A stretch of 64,000 bases of DNA from Symbiodinium natans (GCA_905221605.1 CAJNDS010002235.1:60001-124000); one strand, 5' to 3'; counted from the first letter of the stretch, positions 51,904 to 62,458 are shown. Numbers and translations are program-made. Notes: a model not told the origin generated them from the letters alone.

Positions 51904-52069
51904 CTGTGGCATAAGGGAGCGGAATTTGTGGGGTACAGGGTTTTAGGGTTTAAGGGGTTTAGGGGTGGTTTGGGGTTTATGGTTTGGGGTTGGGGTTTGG
52001 GGTTTGGGGTTTGGGGTTTGCGCCGTGGGGCTTAAAGGTTTAAGGGTTGGGTGTGTGGGGTTTAGCAAC

Positions 52070-52112
52070 CGAAGCACGTCGGCAGCTTCCATTTGGGTCT
52101 CCATGTAGGGCT
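52070..52112 (-). CDS. Candidate exon
   Basis: Acceptor GATCACGTACAG, donor GTTGCTAAACC. Reads PYMETQMEAADVLR. Confidence 0.45.
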
Positions 52113-52150
52113 CTGTACGTGATCAAAAAGGGACGATCAGTTACAAGTTA

Positions 52151-52221
52151 CAAAGCAGACCCGACATAGAGTTTGGTTGGGATCAGTAACTCGGGCTCCT
52201 CCACGACATCCGCTGCATTCT
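52151..52221 (-). CDS. Candidate exon, possibly terminal
   Basis: After CGGCCTGAAG it reads NAADVVEEPELLIPT then KLYVGSAL and meets TAA at 52150-52148. Either this ends a protein or a donor (GTCTGC, or GTAACTTG) precedes the stop. Confidence 0.48.
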
Positions 52222-52544
52222 CTTCAGGCCGGAAAACCCCCAAATCCTAAACCCCAAACCCTCAACCCCAAACCCTAAACCCCAAGCCCTAAACCCTACC
52301 CCCCCAACTCGAAACCCTAAACCCCAAACCCCAAATCCTCAACCTCTCTAACCAAGCTGCTGTTTTATAAAGAACTTGGAACCCTAGCAGAAATTACAAT
52401 ATCAGCTGCTCCTTAGGCATTACAACCATAAACCCTAAGTCCCTAAGTGAAGATGAGACGGAAGGAGCCACGCAGAATGGCCGCGAAATGCGAAGCCCCA
52501 AGGCCACCAAGGTCCCACAGAGGGGGGCCTTTTTGATTGGTTTA

Positions 52545-52670
52545 AGGTTTAGGGTTTAGGGTTTAGGGTTTAGGGTTTAGGGTTTAGGGTTTAGGGTTTA
52601 GGGTTTAGGGTTTAGGGTTTAGGGTTAGGGTTTAGGGTTTAAGGTTTAGGGTTTAGGGTTTAGGGTTTGA
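52545..52670 (+). repeat. TTTAGGG array
   Basis: About 17 heptamers with two one-base variants. Confidence 0.93.
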
Positions 52671-53314
52671 TTGGAAAGGGTCCCAGCTGGGACCCACATA
52701 GCTTGAGGGATTCAGGGCCTTCTGGTTTAGGGCCTTAGGGTAACCCTAAACCCTAAACCCTAAACCCTAAACCCTAAACCCTAAACCGTGTGTGGAGTTG
52801 CAAGTTGTAACTAAGCGTGGCACACTTGAGGCTCCTGTGCTACTTGGCACCGCTCTCCCCTGCACGTGCCTGTATTACTCTATACTTTTCCTGAGAACCC
52901 TAATAAAAACAACATTTGTTTAATGCCCTCTTAGGGTTTTATACAAACAAAATTAAAAAAGACATGTTTAATATCCTCTTGGGTTTTCATAGAAACAAAA
53001 AATAGAAAAAAGAATCCCCTTAAGGGGGATAATATCCTCTTGGGTTTTTCATAGAAACAAAAATAGAAAAAAAAGAATATCCCAAGGGGGATAGAGGCAT
53101 GCGTAAGCAACGGCATCCCAAGCCACGGTTCCGTGTCATGGCGATAGTGTAGGGTACTTGGTGGTAGGGAGTGTTTGGAGTTTGGATAGGGTTTAGGGCG
53201 TAGGGGTTTAGGGTTTAGGGTTTAGGGTTTAGGGTTTAGGGTTTAGGGTTTAGGGTTTAGGGCGTAGGGTGTTTGTTTCTAGGGCTTAGGGCTCGGTGAC
53301 GTCAACGATGATAC

Positions 53315-53373
53315 CAAGCAGAAAAGCCCTTGAGCTCCGCACAGAGCGCTTCCGATGCTTTCGCTGCCGCAGC
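53315..53373 (-). CDS. Candidate exon
   Basis: Acceptor CCCTAAACCCTCAG, a telomere repeat with one substitution that creates AG; donor GTATCATCG. Reads AAAAKASEALCAELK then GFSA. Confidence 0.55.
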
Positions 53374-53779
53374 CTGAGGGTTTAGGGTTTAGGGTTTAGG
53401 GTTCAGGGTTTAGGGTTCAGGGTTTAGGGTTTAGGGTTTAGGGTTTAGGTTTTGGCCTTTAACCCGAATATGGTTATAAAGAACAGTTATAAGTGGTGAA
53501 TAAGTACCATGAACCTCCAAGTATTGTCACGTACTGTGAACCCCATTCACCGTTTTAACCCTATAAACCGCATGAACCCCTAAGAACCCTATGGCCATTA
53601 TCAACCATCTAAGCATTATGAACGTTGTAAACGTCATAAATCGTCATAAACCCTAAGCTCCAATCCCTTCCCTCCCCCCCCCCCCCTCCCAAGAAAAATA
53701 ATATATCCCCACCACCCCCCCCCCCCCCCCCCCCCCCCCCCGACAAAAGCGCAAAACAAGCCGACCTCAATCTCCAAAC

Positions 53780-53815
53780 CCTGATGCTGAACCCTTCAAC
53801 CAAGTAATCGGGGCC
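53780..53815 (-). CDS. Candidate small exon
   Basis: Acceptor CACTCCGCCAG, donor GTTTGGAG. 12 codons, GPDYLVEGFSIR, phase 0 at both ends and in phase with the 55271 exon. Confidence 0.48.
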
Positions 53816-53941
53816 CTGGCGGAGTGCACCTTGTTCTCCATTTGTGTGCATGAAAACCTCAACCCTAAACCCTCAACCCTTTTTGGGGTTCCAAAAATCG
53901 GCTTGCACTGCACTTTCTGGGGGTATGCCGATAATATGGAC

Positions 53942-53945
53942 TGCA

Positions 53946-53981
<36 letters not shown>

Positions 53982-54040
53982 AAAAAACTATATATATATA
54001 TATGTGAATATATGTATATATATATATATATATTTAATCT
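53942..54040. repeat. (TA)n microsatellites
   Basis: Two TA runs (about 53947-53973 and 54013-54031) and a shorter central one, separated by GTGTGTGAAAAAAC; other TA/CATA tracts lie at 29165-29290. Confidence 0.9.
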
Positions 54041-55270
54041 TTTTGGGGAAGAGGGGGGTGTATAATAAGGGTAGTCTTTGGGGTTTAGAGTTTCAGGGGT
54101 AAGGGAAAATGCACAATTATTTGGGCTCCTACATACAGGGCTCATCGGCCTTATCGAGTTTGCTGTATAGGGGAGTGCAGGGCGCTGGTTCGGAAGGGAG
54201 TTCGGAATCGCGGCGGTACCTACTATGAGGACTAAAACGCCTCAATCCGGCGCTGGAAGGGCATGTAGGTTTAGGGTTTAGGGTTTGGGGCCTAGGGCTG
54301 AGGGTTTAGGGCTTAGTCAGGCCTGCATAAAATCCGGTAGCCCCATAAGCCCCTCTGAGACATTCTACGTAGGCCCTAACAGCCATGAAGCTGCCTCCTC
54401 CCCTTGAAGCCCCTACAAAGCCCTGAAAACCTCCCTCAAGGCCCCAAACCCAAACCCTAAACCCTAAACCCTAAACGCCAAACCCTAAATGCCCTCCCTA
54501 ACAAAAAGCCCCCAACATGTTCTAGGCCTGGTCTCTGATTCCGAGGCAGATCCCTTCGACCAAGGGGGCGTAGGCCTCAGTGCACCCCCTCCCCACACGC
54601 AGCAATCCCCGGATACCCAAACCCTAGGTACTCGTGGAGCCTACAGACTTAAGACCTACGTAAACCCTAAACCTAAACCTAAACCCTAAACCCTAAATCA
54701 CGGAGGCGGCGACTTTTCCCGAGAACTTGGCGGGATGAGGGGGGGTGGAGAGGAAATCTTGCCGGTTCTTCAAAGCACGAACAAGAAAGGCAGATGAACT
54801 CAGGGTGGCCATTCATTGCAACCCGAAGATGAGGCAGACCCCTTTTTTGGGTCTTCAGTTTCCCTAAACCCTAAACCCTAAACCCAAAACCCTAAATCCT
54901 AAATCCTAAACCCTAAACCCCAACCCCAAACCCCAAATCCCAACCCTAAACCCTATACCCTCATGATCCTGCCTGATTGCTTCCTACGTCCTTTTTGTGG
55001 GCGAATTCGGACGCAGGGGTCACGGGGTGGGGACGGGGCTCTCTGCGGTTCTGTTTCCCACGGTTTAGGGTTTAGGGTTTAGGGGCCGCATTCAGGTTGA
55101 GGGTGCTTAGGGTTTTGGAGCTTTAGGGTGCTTGGGATTTTGGAGCTTTAGGGTGCTTAGGGTTTTGGAGCTTTTAGGGTGCTTAGGGTGTTGGAGCTTT
55201 AGGGTGCTTCGGGCGTTCGAGCTTTAGGGAGGGTTTAGGGTTGCTTAGGGTTTAAGTTTAGGGCTCTCAC

Positions 55271-55417
55271 CTGATCAGGGGGCTGGGTGGTTCTGATGAG
55301 GCCCTCTTGCATGATCAAAGTGGTGGCCTGCACGCCGGTGCCGTGGGCAAACGTATAATCATGCGAATTTGCGCTTGGCTGCTCGGGCTCGTTGCCGAAA
55401 ATGCCGGGATCGTCCAT
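55271..55417 (-). CDS. Probable first coding exon of a gene
   Basis: ATG at 55417 preceded by an in-frame TAA in the leader. Reads MDDPGIFGNEPEQPS, then HDYTFAHGTGVQATT and LIMQEGLIRTTQPPD, 49 codons, ending at a consensus donor CAG/GTGAGA. The FAHGT...IMQEGLI pattern recalls the HGT motif and following helix of ART/PARP-like folds, but that is only suggestive. The next in-phase candidates are 53780-53815 and 53315-53373. Confidence 0.6.
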
Positions 55418-55454
55418 ATCAGCGAAAAATTAACGACGAAGAAGTGACACAAGT

Positions 55455-55480
55455 CAGCGACCTGAATGGTTTCGCATCGT
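55455..55480 (-). promoter_or_regulatory. Candidate spliced-leader trans-splice acceptor
   Basis: GCGAAACCATTCAG ends about 44 nt upstream of the 55417 ATG, with no better AG between. Dinoflagellate mRNAs commonly receive a trans-spliced leader at such sites. Confidence 0.35.
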
Positions 55481-55611
55481 GAAAGATCAACGTTGTCACT
55501 GATTCCTCCACCAACCCTAAACCCTAAACCCTGAACCCTAAACCCTGAACCCTAAACCCTAAACCCTAAACCCTGGTGCTCAGGGCTTCAGGGGGTTTGA
55601 GGCTTTGAGCT

Positions 55612-55659
55612 TTAGGCGTGCCAGGGATTGAGGGAGTTCCGGAACCCGGGCTTCATCTT
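55612..55659 (-). CDS. Probable last exon of the gene in 55.6-62 kb
   Basis: Acceptor TTACCTAAAG. 15 codons, KMKPGFRNSLNPWHA, then TAA. Phase agrees with 56323-56407. It ends 195 bp upstream of the next gene's ATG. Confidence 0.5.
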   Translation of the reverse strand, partial: KMKPGFRNSLNPWHA

Positions 55660-56322
55660 CTTTAGGTAACATTAATCGGGATGTTTTAAGGTTTAGGGTT
55701 TAGGGTTTAGGGTACTAACAGCCCTTAATGGGGATTCTAATGGAGGGCAAAATGATCCCTATTGAGGACTGCTAGTATACGGGGGAACACTCCAAGACAT
55801 TAACCTTAAGACTTCTTATAGACAAAACCCCCTGGATTCGGGGTGGTAGGCGCCAATTAGGACCCTAACTCCCCAAACCCTGAACCCTAAACCCTAAACC
55901 CTCAACCCTAAACCCTGACCCCTAAATAGGAAAAGAGAGGTAAGCGTAGAGAACTGCGACGGCTGAGCTGCTGGCAAGTATCATCTTGGCCGGGACCTGA
56001 CAAGTCAAGCGTGCTGAGCCTAAACCCCCCTTTGCACTGGTGCTTTCAGCCCTGGGTCATGGGTTTAGGGTTTAGGGTTTAGGGTTTAGGGTTTAGGGGT
56101 TAATGAATGTTGTCTCAATTTCATTGGCGAGGAAGCCGAAAATTGAGGGTCTGAACCAAGGATGAAGCCTTGCTGGGAGCTGCAAAAGGTTCCAATGGCT
56201 TGGGGGAAGGGCATTTCTCTTGACTCCTCAGGATAGAAGTGCCCCTAGCCCTAACCGTAAACCCTACACCCTACACCCTACACCCTAAACCCTAAACCCT
56301 AAACCCTAAACCCTAAACCCAC

Positions 56323-56407
56323 CTCGGCGGCGAGGACCGACAGCTCGTGGAAGGCAGCGGAGCGCTGGGGTCCATCCGAGAACTTCAGGCGCACCTCGGG
56401 CGGGGCG
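56323..56407 (-). CDS. Candidate exon, gene in 55.6-62 kb
   Basis: Acceptor CTGCCCAAG, donor GTGGGTTTAGGG. Reads APPEVRLKFSDGPQR then SAAFHELSVLAAE, strongly codon-biased. Confidence 0.58.
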
Positions 56408-56822
56408 CTTGGGCAGGGGGTCTCTACCACTCCCTGAACCCGGGAGAATCAACTCCTAAACCCGAAGCCCTAAACCCGAAACCCCGAACCCCGAAACCCT
56501 AAACACAAACCCGAAACCCTAAACCAGAACCCTAAAGCACGAGCCCGAAGGAGAGGCACTTCGGGGTCTTGCACCGGTTCAGTGAAGGGAACCGACTCGA
56601 GTGCCTATTGTAAGGAAGAAGAAGCTCCCAAAGGGTTTAGGGTTTAGGGTTTAGGGCTCGTGACTTGTGCCCTGGAGGTGGGTTCTTGCATATTCAGGGT
56701 GGTGTTTACAGAGGTTTAGTGGTTAAGGATTAGGCTTATGGCTTCAGGGGCCCAAGAATCCCTAAACCCTAAACCCTAAACCCGAAACCCTGGGCATTTG
56801 CAATATGCCTTTGTGGGAACAC

Positions 56823-56904
56823 CTAGGAGCATAAGGCTCGCGCCCAATGGAATCGAGCCTTGTGCTCCCAAACAAAAACCCCAAGAGTTAAGCCGTAGAC
56901 CCTC
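56823..56904 (-). CDS. Candidate exon, gene in 55.6-62 kb
   Basis: Acceptor CGCACGATCAG, donor GTGTTCCC. Reads EGLRLNSWGFCLGAQ then GSIPLGASLMLL. Confidence 0.45.
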
Positions 56905-56975
56905 CTGATCGTGCGCCCGCCGGACAAAGTCGGAAAACACATCCCCTAAAGCCTAAACCCTAAACATTATGGTAC

Positions 56976-57072
56976 ATGCTCCTTGCGCCCAAATGCGGCG
57001 AAGGCTTTTATGAGACGCCTGGTCCAAGGCTTGTGGACGGCTCCTGTCGGTTTTTCGCCGACAGCCTCTATC
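56976..57072 (-). CDS. Candidate exon, gene in 55.6-62 kb
   Basis: Acceptor GGGCTGGCAAG, donor GTACCATAA. 32 codons: IEAVGEKPTGAVHKP then WTRRLIKAFAAFGRK. One of the most protein-like islands. Confidence 0.6.
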
Positions 57073-57289
57073 CTTGCCAGCCCCTCCTCATTGCTCCAGG
57101 CGCTTAGGGCTTAGAGTTTAGGGGAAACCCCTCCATCCAAGACCCGCCACTATCCGAAACCCCCCTCAAAGAAAAAGGAAACAGAAGAATCCTAGTATGA
57201 AAATTGTTGAATATTTTTTGGTCTCACAAATACGATGTGAGGAAAAGTAGATATGAGATTTGAATAGAGAGTTTGTATGAGAAACGGAC

Positions 57290-57355
57290 GGCTGGGCTGC
57301 TTGCTGACATGTCCAAGAGCAACTGCTGGTCAGCTTCGCAGAGGGCGGGGCTGTC
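57290..57355 (-). CDS. Candidate exon, gene in 55.6-62 kb
   Basis: Acceptor CACACGATGCAG, donor GTCCGTTTC. 22 codons, DSPALCEADQQLLLD then MSASSPA. Confidence 0.5.
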
Positions 57356-57615
57356 CTGCATCGTGTGCGGGTTTATAAAAACATCCCTACTTGGAGCACC
57401 CCTATTAAGGTTGTACTTGCAGTTTCCATACTTCTAACCCTACATAGAACTACCCATGAACCTCCAAGTAGGTCTGAAGGGATTAGGGTTTACAGGGGCT
57501 GAAGATTCACGGGGGAGAGTTCTTATTAAAGGGGGGGTTTCCCCAGGTACCTACCCCCATGAACCATCCGAACCCTAAACCCTTATAAACCCTAACCCCT
57601 ACACCCCCCATGAAC

Positions 57616-57744
57616 CCGCCTCCCTTTAGAAGCCCGTAACATGGGCAGTCGTGTGAAATTTTGGCTTTGAGGTCTGGGGCCTTGAACTCAGGAAACCCAC
57701 GAGTCCCCGAGTCTAGGTTTGCTGAGGGAAGCCCTGCGCCCTCC
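57616..57744 (-). CDS. Candidate exon, gene in 55.6-62 kb
   Basis: Acceptor GTCTATACAG, donor GTTCATGGGG. Reads EGAGLPSANLDSGTR then GFPEFKAPDLKAKIS and HDCPCYGLLKG; its first base completes the codon split at 58156. Confidence 0.5.
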
Positions 57745-57794
57745 CTGTATAGACCTGTCATCCCAGACCCTAAATCCCTCAACAACAAAACTAG

Positions 57795-57895
57795 GCCCTA
57801 AGCCCTAACCCCTAAGCCCTAAGCCCTAACCCCTAAGCCCTAACCCCTAAGCCCTAAGCCCTAAGCCCTAAGCCCTAAGCCCTACTTAAGCCCTG
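57795..57895 (-). repeat. CCCTAAG/CCCCTAA variant array
   Basis: About 14 copies of AGCCCTA or ACCCCTA, a homogenised variant of the telomere heptamer. Confidence 0.85.
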
Positions 57896-58155
57896 GTTCA
57901 ACCCTCCTTAATGCCGAATTAAGCCCTAATCAAACCCTCATCAAAACCTAATGAAACCCTCATTAAACCCTACATAAGCCCTAATTAAATCCCAAACCCT
58001 AAACCCTAAACCCTAAACCCCAAACCCTACACCCTAAACCCTAAACCCTACATAAGCCCTAATTAAATCCTAAACCCTAAACCCTAAACCCTACACCCTA
58101 AACCCAAAACCCCAACCCCTAAACCCTAAACCCTAAACCCTAAACCCTAAACAAC

Positions 58156-58229
58156 CGAGCATGGTCCGGAAGTACGAGCTTCAGGGCCATGGGCGAGCGC
58201 ACGATGGGCACTTTTGGCGGTGTCATGGC
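58156..58229 (-). CDS. Exon of phase-consistent chain (58.2-61.0 kb)
   Basis: Acceptor GTCCATAAG, donor GTTGTTTAGGG. Reads AMTPPKVPIVRSPMA then LKLVLPDHAR. Confidence 0.6.
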
Positions 58230-59037
58230 CTTATGGACGGTTTAGGGTTGAGGGTTGAGGGTTGAGGGTTTAGGGTTTAGGGTTTAGGGTGTAGGGTTCA
58301 GGGTTTAGGCTTGAAATACGGGCTTAGGGATTTAGACTATACAGTATAGGGGTTCTGTTTGTAAGGAATGTGTCCATTCCTGGTCAGCGGGTGTTAGGGT
58401 GTACTTTACATGCAGTGGTAACTTCTGAATGTTTCGGCCATTTAAGAGAATGCTCGGGGCGATTAATTGCAATGTAAACCAGTTGGGGCGTATGTATCTA
58501 CTGTATATGGGTACATGGAGCGTTTGGGGAGCTGCGTGTTTCTCCATTGTGCGGGGTGAGTTGACAGCGTGAAGCCCCTACGCCATAAACCCCAGAACCT
58601 TCGCGGCCTCCTACTCAGGGTTTGGGGTTTGGGGTTTAGGGTTTAAGGGTTAAGGGTTTAGGGTTTAGGATTTAGGGTTTAGGGTTTAGGGTTGAGGGTT
58701 GAGGGTCAGGGGTTCAGGAAAATGGCGGGGCATTCATGTGGCTACTGCGAGCAGAACTGTAGGACCATGAGCCCTAAACCCTAGACCATCCAGCTACTAC
58801 TATTTGCTAAACCCCCCCAAAAAATAAAAGATAATGCTCCCTATATCACCCTGATAAAGGAGAATACTTTCGATTCTTTGGGGAGGGGGGAGGGGGGTGG
58901 GTTCCTAAGTAGATAGTAGGAAAGGATTCACTGTGCAATCATGGCTTAGTCAAGAGCGGTAATGTCGTTGGCGAAGACGCTTGCTGGGGCCTGGCAGCGA
59001 TACTTGCTGCTTACCCTTTTTGATCTGGGATCGGTTT

Positions 59038-59112
59038 CGGTTTAGGGTTTAGGGTTTAGGGTTTAGGGTTTAGGGTTTAGGGTTTAGGGTTTAGGGTTTA
59101 GGGTTTAGGGTT
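59038..59112 (+). repeat. TTTAGGG array
   Basis: About 10 heptamers, passing into TTTATAGGG units. Confidence 0.93.
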
Positions 59113-59176
59113 TATAGGGTTTATAGGGTTTATAAGGTTTAGGGTTTCGGGTTTCGGGCTTTCGAGGGTTTAAGAC

Positions 59177-59217
59177 GGGTGTCTGGTAGAGGACATCCCG
59201 AAGCTGCCAAAGTCCGG
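59177..59217 (-). CDS. Exon of phase-consistent chain (58.2-61.0 kb), strand uncertain
   Basis: Minus: acceptor GCCCTTTGAAAG, donor GTCTTAAACCC, GLWQLRDVLYQTP in the phase required by both neighbours. Plus strand has GTAG and a perfect GTGAGT donor around DIPKLPKSGFQRARG, so the strand is not settled. Confidence 0.4.
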
Positions 59218-59675
59218 CTTTCAAAGGGCACGCGGGACCAAAGTGGTGAGTATTTATGGGTAGGTTTAGGGTTTAGGGTTTAGGGTTTAGGGTTTAGGGT
59301 TTAGGGTTTAGGGTTTAGGGTTTAGGGGTAGCTTTCTTATAAGTTCGGGTCCCTGTCGGGGTCCTTAGAACTACTCTGTCGCGAACCCTGATTTCGAGAA
59401 CTGCCCATAGTAGGTTTTTTTGGGTGGCTATCTGGGAGCAGAGGGCCCTCGTCGTCCCCTCCCCGAACTACTCGGCTGTCTTTCTCACTGGCAGGCCCTG
59501 AACCTCAAAGCCCTATGTCAGCCTTGAGGATTTACGTGGGGTACGGACTAGGGTTAAGATCATGTAGGGTTTGTTGTGTTCAATCTCGTCCTTTTCCTCC
59601 TTCAAACTTTTTTGGAGCTCAGATGAATGTCCCTTGCGTATTGCCCCGTGTTGTCACCAAGAGGTCGCAACATAC

Positions 59676-59747
59676 CTTTCCATCGGTGTCGCATCTGACG
59701 ATCCTGCTGCTGTCCATAACTTTCCCGTGCTTGGTGGTCAGCTTTCA
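59676..59747 (-). CDS. Exon of phase-consistent chain (58.2-61.0 kb)
   Basis: Acceptor GTTTCCTGTAG, donor GTATGTTG (consensus). Reads KADHQARESYGQQQD then RQMRHRWK; its first two bases complete the codon left by 60930. Confidence 0.6.
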
Positions 59748-60309
59748 CTACAGGAAACATCAGTTGGGGGGGTTTCCGAAAGTAGGGGTACCCTCTTTGG
59801 GGATCCCTGCAAGGGGATTCTATTCTTTTTGTGGTATCAAATGGGTTCCGATATTTTGGGAAATGCCCCGTTGGACGTGCCCAGTGGGGCAAAGATGGAC
59901 GGTTCGTGTCCAAGCAGTCCGAAGGTTTAGGGTTTAGGGTTTAGGGTTTAGGGCCAGGGTTTAGGGCTGAAGGCGAGGCGGACGATGAGCAAAACTCCGA
60001 TCCGCTGTCGGAGCTACTGGACAAGACTGGCAAAACCCTAAACCCTAAACCCTGAACCCTGAACCCTGAAACCTGAGAAAAAGAAAGAAGGGTTCGAGGA
60101 GTAGGAAGACAAGTAGACACAGTGGAGGCAGAAGAGCCCGAAATCGTGGCTTAGATTAAGTAGATGGTTAGGGTCGAGGGTTGCGATGGGCATTGGTTGC
60201 CGGGTTCGGGGTTTTAGGATGTCGGGATATAGTGGAGGGCCCTCGCCAAAACTCCAGAACTTGCATGCACGTCCCACAGCTTGTACTTGTTTGTTCTCTC
60301 TGCTGTGTG

Positions 60310-60497
60310 TAGATTGCCTTTGTTTTTTATCATCTCTCTCTCTCTCTCTCGCTCACGCCTTCCTCTCGCTTGCTCTCTCACTTACTCACTTACTCACTCA
60401 CTCACTCACTCACTCACTCACTCTCTCACTCTCTCTCTCCCTCGCTCTCTCTCTCTCTCTTCCTCTTTACCTCGGCTCTCGCCGTCTCTCTCTCCCT

Positions 60498-60534
<37 letters not shown>

Positions 60535-60545
60535 CTTCTAGCTGT
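60310..60545. repeat. (CT)n and ACTC/CTTA microsatellite
   Basis: CT-rich simple repeats with a TCACTCACTCAC core. Long Leu/Ser and Arg/Glu frames over it are artefacts. Confidence 0.95.
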
Positions 60546-60929
60546 TGCGAGCATGTGCAGAATAGGCTGGCTGTGCAGTACGGAGTTGTCAGTCGACTTA
60601 TGCATTGCGCGTATGTAGTGCACATAATGTTCGAATTTGTCGACGCAGTCCGGTACCATCAAAGCACCACGCAGGCCTAAACCCGAACCTGTAAACTCTT
60701 GTTACGCCTAGATGTACCCCGAACCCTAAACCCTATAAGCCCGTGTTCCCTGAACCCTGAGCATCACAGCCCATATACCCTGAGCCGAACCTTTAAACCC
60801 TAAACCCTAAACCCGAAAGCCTAAAGCCTAAAGCCTAAAGCCTAAAGCCTAAAGCCTAAAGCCTAAACCCTAAACCCTAAACCCTACACCCTAAACCCTA
60901 AATCCTAAACCCTAAACCCTGAACCGAAC

Positions 60930-61011
60930 CCAGCCGGGCGTCCTCCCGCGCACGCGGGGTCACGGCCTTGGGACGCAGGGTCGTGTCGGCGATGGCTGGC
61001 CGCGCCTGGCG
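60930..61011 (-). CDS. Exon of phase-consistent chain (58.2-61.0 kb)
   Basis: Acceptor CGACCCCAG, donor GTTCGGTTCAGGG. Reads RQARPAIADTTLRPK then AVTPRAREDARL; GC-rich island between CCCTAAA and TTTAGGG blocks. Confidence 0.6.
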
Positions 61012-61510
61012 CTGGGGTCGAAGTAGGGTTTTAGGGTTTAGGGTTTAATTTGGGTGAAGGGCACAGGGTGTAGGGTTTAGGGTCTAGGGTTTAGGGTTTA
61101 GGGTTTAGGGTTCAGGGTTTAACTAGGGTGTAGGGCATAGAGTGTAGGGTTTAGGCCTCTACTTGGAGGTTCTTGGTACTTGTAACCCCAATTGTATAAG
61201 TTGCTTAGAGGACTTAGGGGAATCAGGGGGCTTACAAGTACAGTTATGGTTGGGGAACCGGGTTTAGAGTTTGAGCTTTCCGGTGGAGTTTATAGAGTTT
61301 AGGGTTTAGAGTTTGGGGCTCAGGGCGGGGCTTGTAGAGTTTAGGGTTTGGAGTTTCGGGTTTGGGGTTTAGAGTCTAGTCTAGAGTTTAGGGTTCAGCG
61401 TTTAGAGTTTAAGGTTGGGGGTGTAGGGTCTTAACTGAGGATTCAAAAGGGAGCTCCCGGCCATGGACCCCAACTCCGACAACAACTTCTCAGAACGAGC
61501 CGTCACCGAC

Positions 61511-61615
61511 GCCATCGCCAGGAAAGCGTAGTGCAAGGTTCTTGCACACCACGGCCCCTTGGTACACGAGGTTGATCTGCTTGCAGTGCTGCAGCTGCTG
61601 GGTGATGCCTTTGAC
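61511..61615 (-). CDS. Candidate exon, gene in 55.6-62 kb
   Basis: Acceptor TTTGCACGTCAG, donor about GTCGGTGACGG. Reads VKGITQQLQHCKQIN then LVYQGAVVCKNLALR and FPGDG, phase 0 into the 61011 exon. A second frame continues open further (ARSEKLLSELGSMAG), so the 3' limit is uncertain. Confidence 0.58.
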
Positions 61616-61792
61616 CTGACGTGCAAACTCTGGGTGTTAGGGTTGCCAACGGTGCAGGGCGTCAGTGAGTTGCTATGTCCTCCCCTGCTGTGACAATCAT
61701 CCCTAAACCCTAAACCTTAAACCCTAAACCCTAAACCCTAAACCCAAAACCCTGAACCCTAAACCCTAGACCCTAAACCCTAAACCCTAAAC

Positions 61793-61860
61793 CCGGATCT
61801 CCTTCTGGGGATCTTGGCAGACCCGACCAACGGGAGCATTCCGGCAGAAGGGTCGCAGTT
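61793..61860 (-). CDS. Candidate exon
   Basis: Acceptor ATTCGGCCAG, donor GTTTAGGG. Reads NCDPSAGMLPLVGSA then KIPRRRS. Confidence 0.48.
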
Positions 61861-62259
61861 CTGGCCGAATTATTGGCCACCCCCCCCCCCTCCAGAAACC
61901 CAACTGAACCCTCTAAGACTCTATGAACCATGTGAACCCTACAAGGGCAAAAACCATGACCTCCAAACTACCCTATAGGTTTCGGGATCAGGGGTTGACG
62001 AGACGCAAGGGAATAAGGGTTCCGACCTTCAGAGCTTTTCAAAACCCTAAACAAAGCCCACAAAAAACCCCAAACAGCCTTCGAGGCCTTTTCCGAAGAG
62101 AACTCAGCTATGCTCTCCAGTTTAGCCAACATGCATTGCCCTGTTGCTCTAGTTTGAGACCCCCTTTCTCCTCAAGCCCTACACCCTAAACCCTAAACCC
62201 TAAACCCTGAAACATAAACCCTAAACCCTAAATCTTAGGGGTTTCGGATTCTTGTCCAC

Positions 62260-62307
62260 CAGCAGCCCGTCAGAAGATGCGGCGACCAGCGCCCCGCGCA
62301 GATGACT
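62260..62307 (-). CDS. Candidate exon
   Basis: Acceptor CCAGCATAG, donor GTGGACAAG. 16 codons, SHLRGALVAASSDGLL. Confidence 0.45.
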
Positions 62308-62410
62308 CTATGCTGGTAGGACCATCCCGAACCTCAACGCCCCAACTGAAAAACAGAAAGAACAGCTATTATAGGGCTTAGGGCTATAAGGTTGGGGTTT
62401 TCGGTCGTGT

Positions 62411-62458
62411 TTAGCCGTAGTTTCCTGCCTCGAACTCCTCCTCCGGAGGATCAGATGG
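62411..62458 (-). CDS. Candidate terminal exon of an upstream gene
   Basis: Acceptor CTGCCCACCCAG. 15 codons, PSDPPEEEFEAGNYG, then TAA. It would end a gene that starts beyond or within 62.5-64 kb. Confidence 0.48.
   Translation of the reverse strand, partial: PSDPPEEEFEAGNYG

Noticed and set aside
60186-60680. Leu/Ser-rich 164-codon frame
   Set aside because: CT microsatellite artefact.
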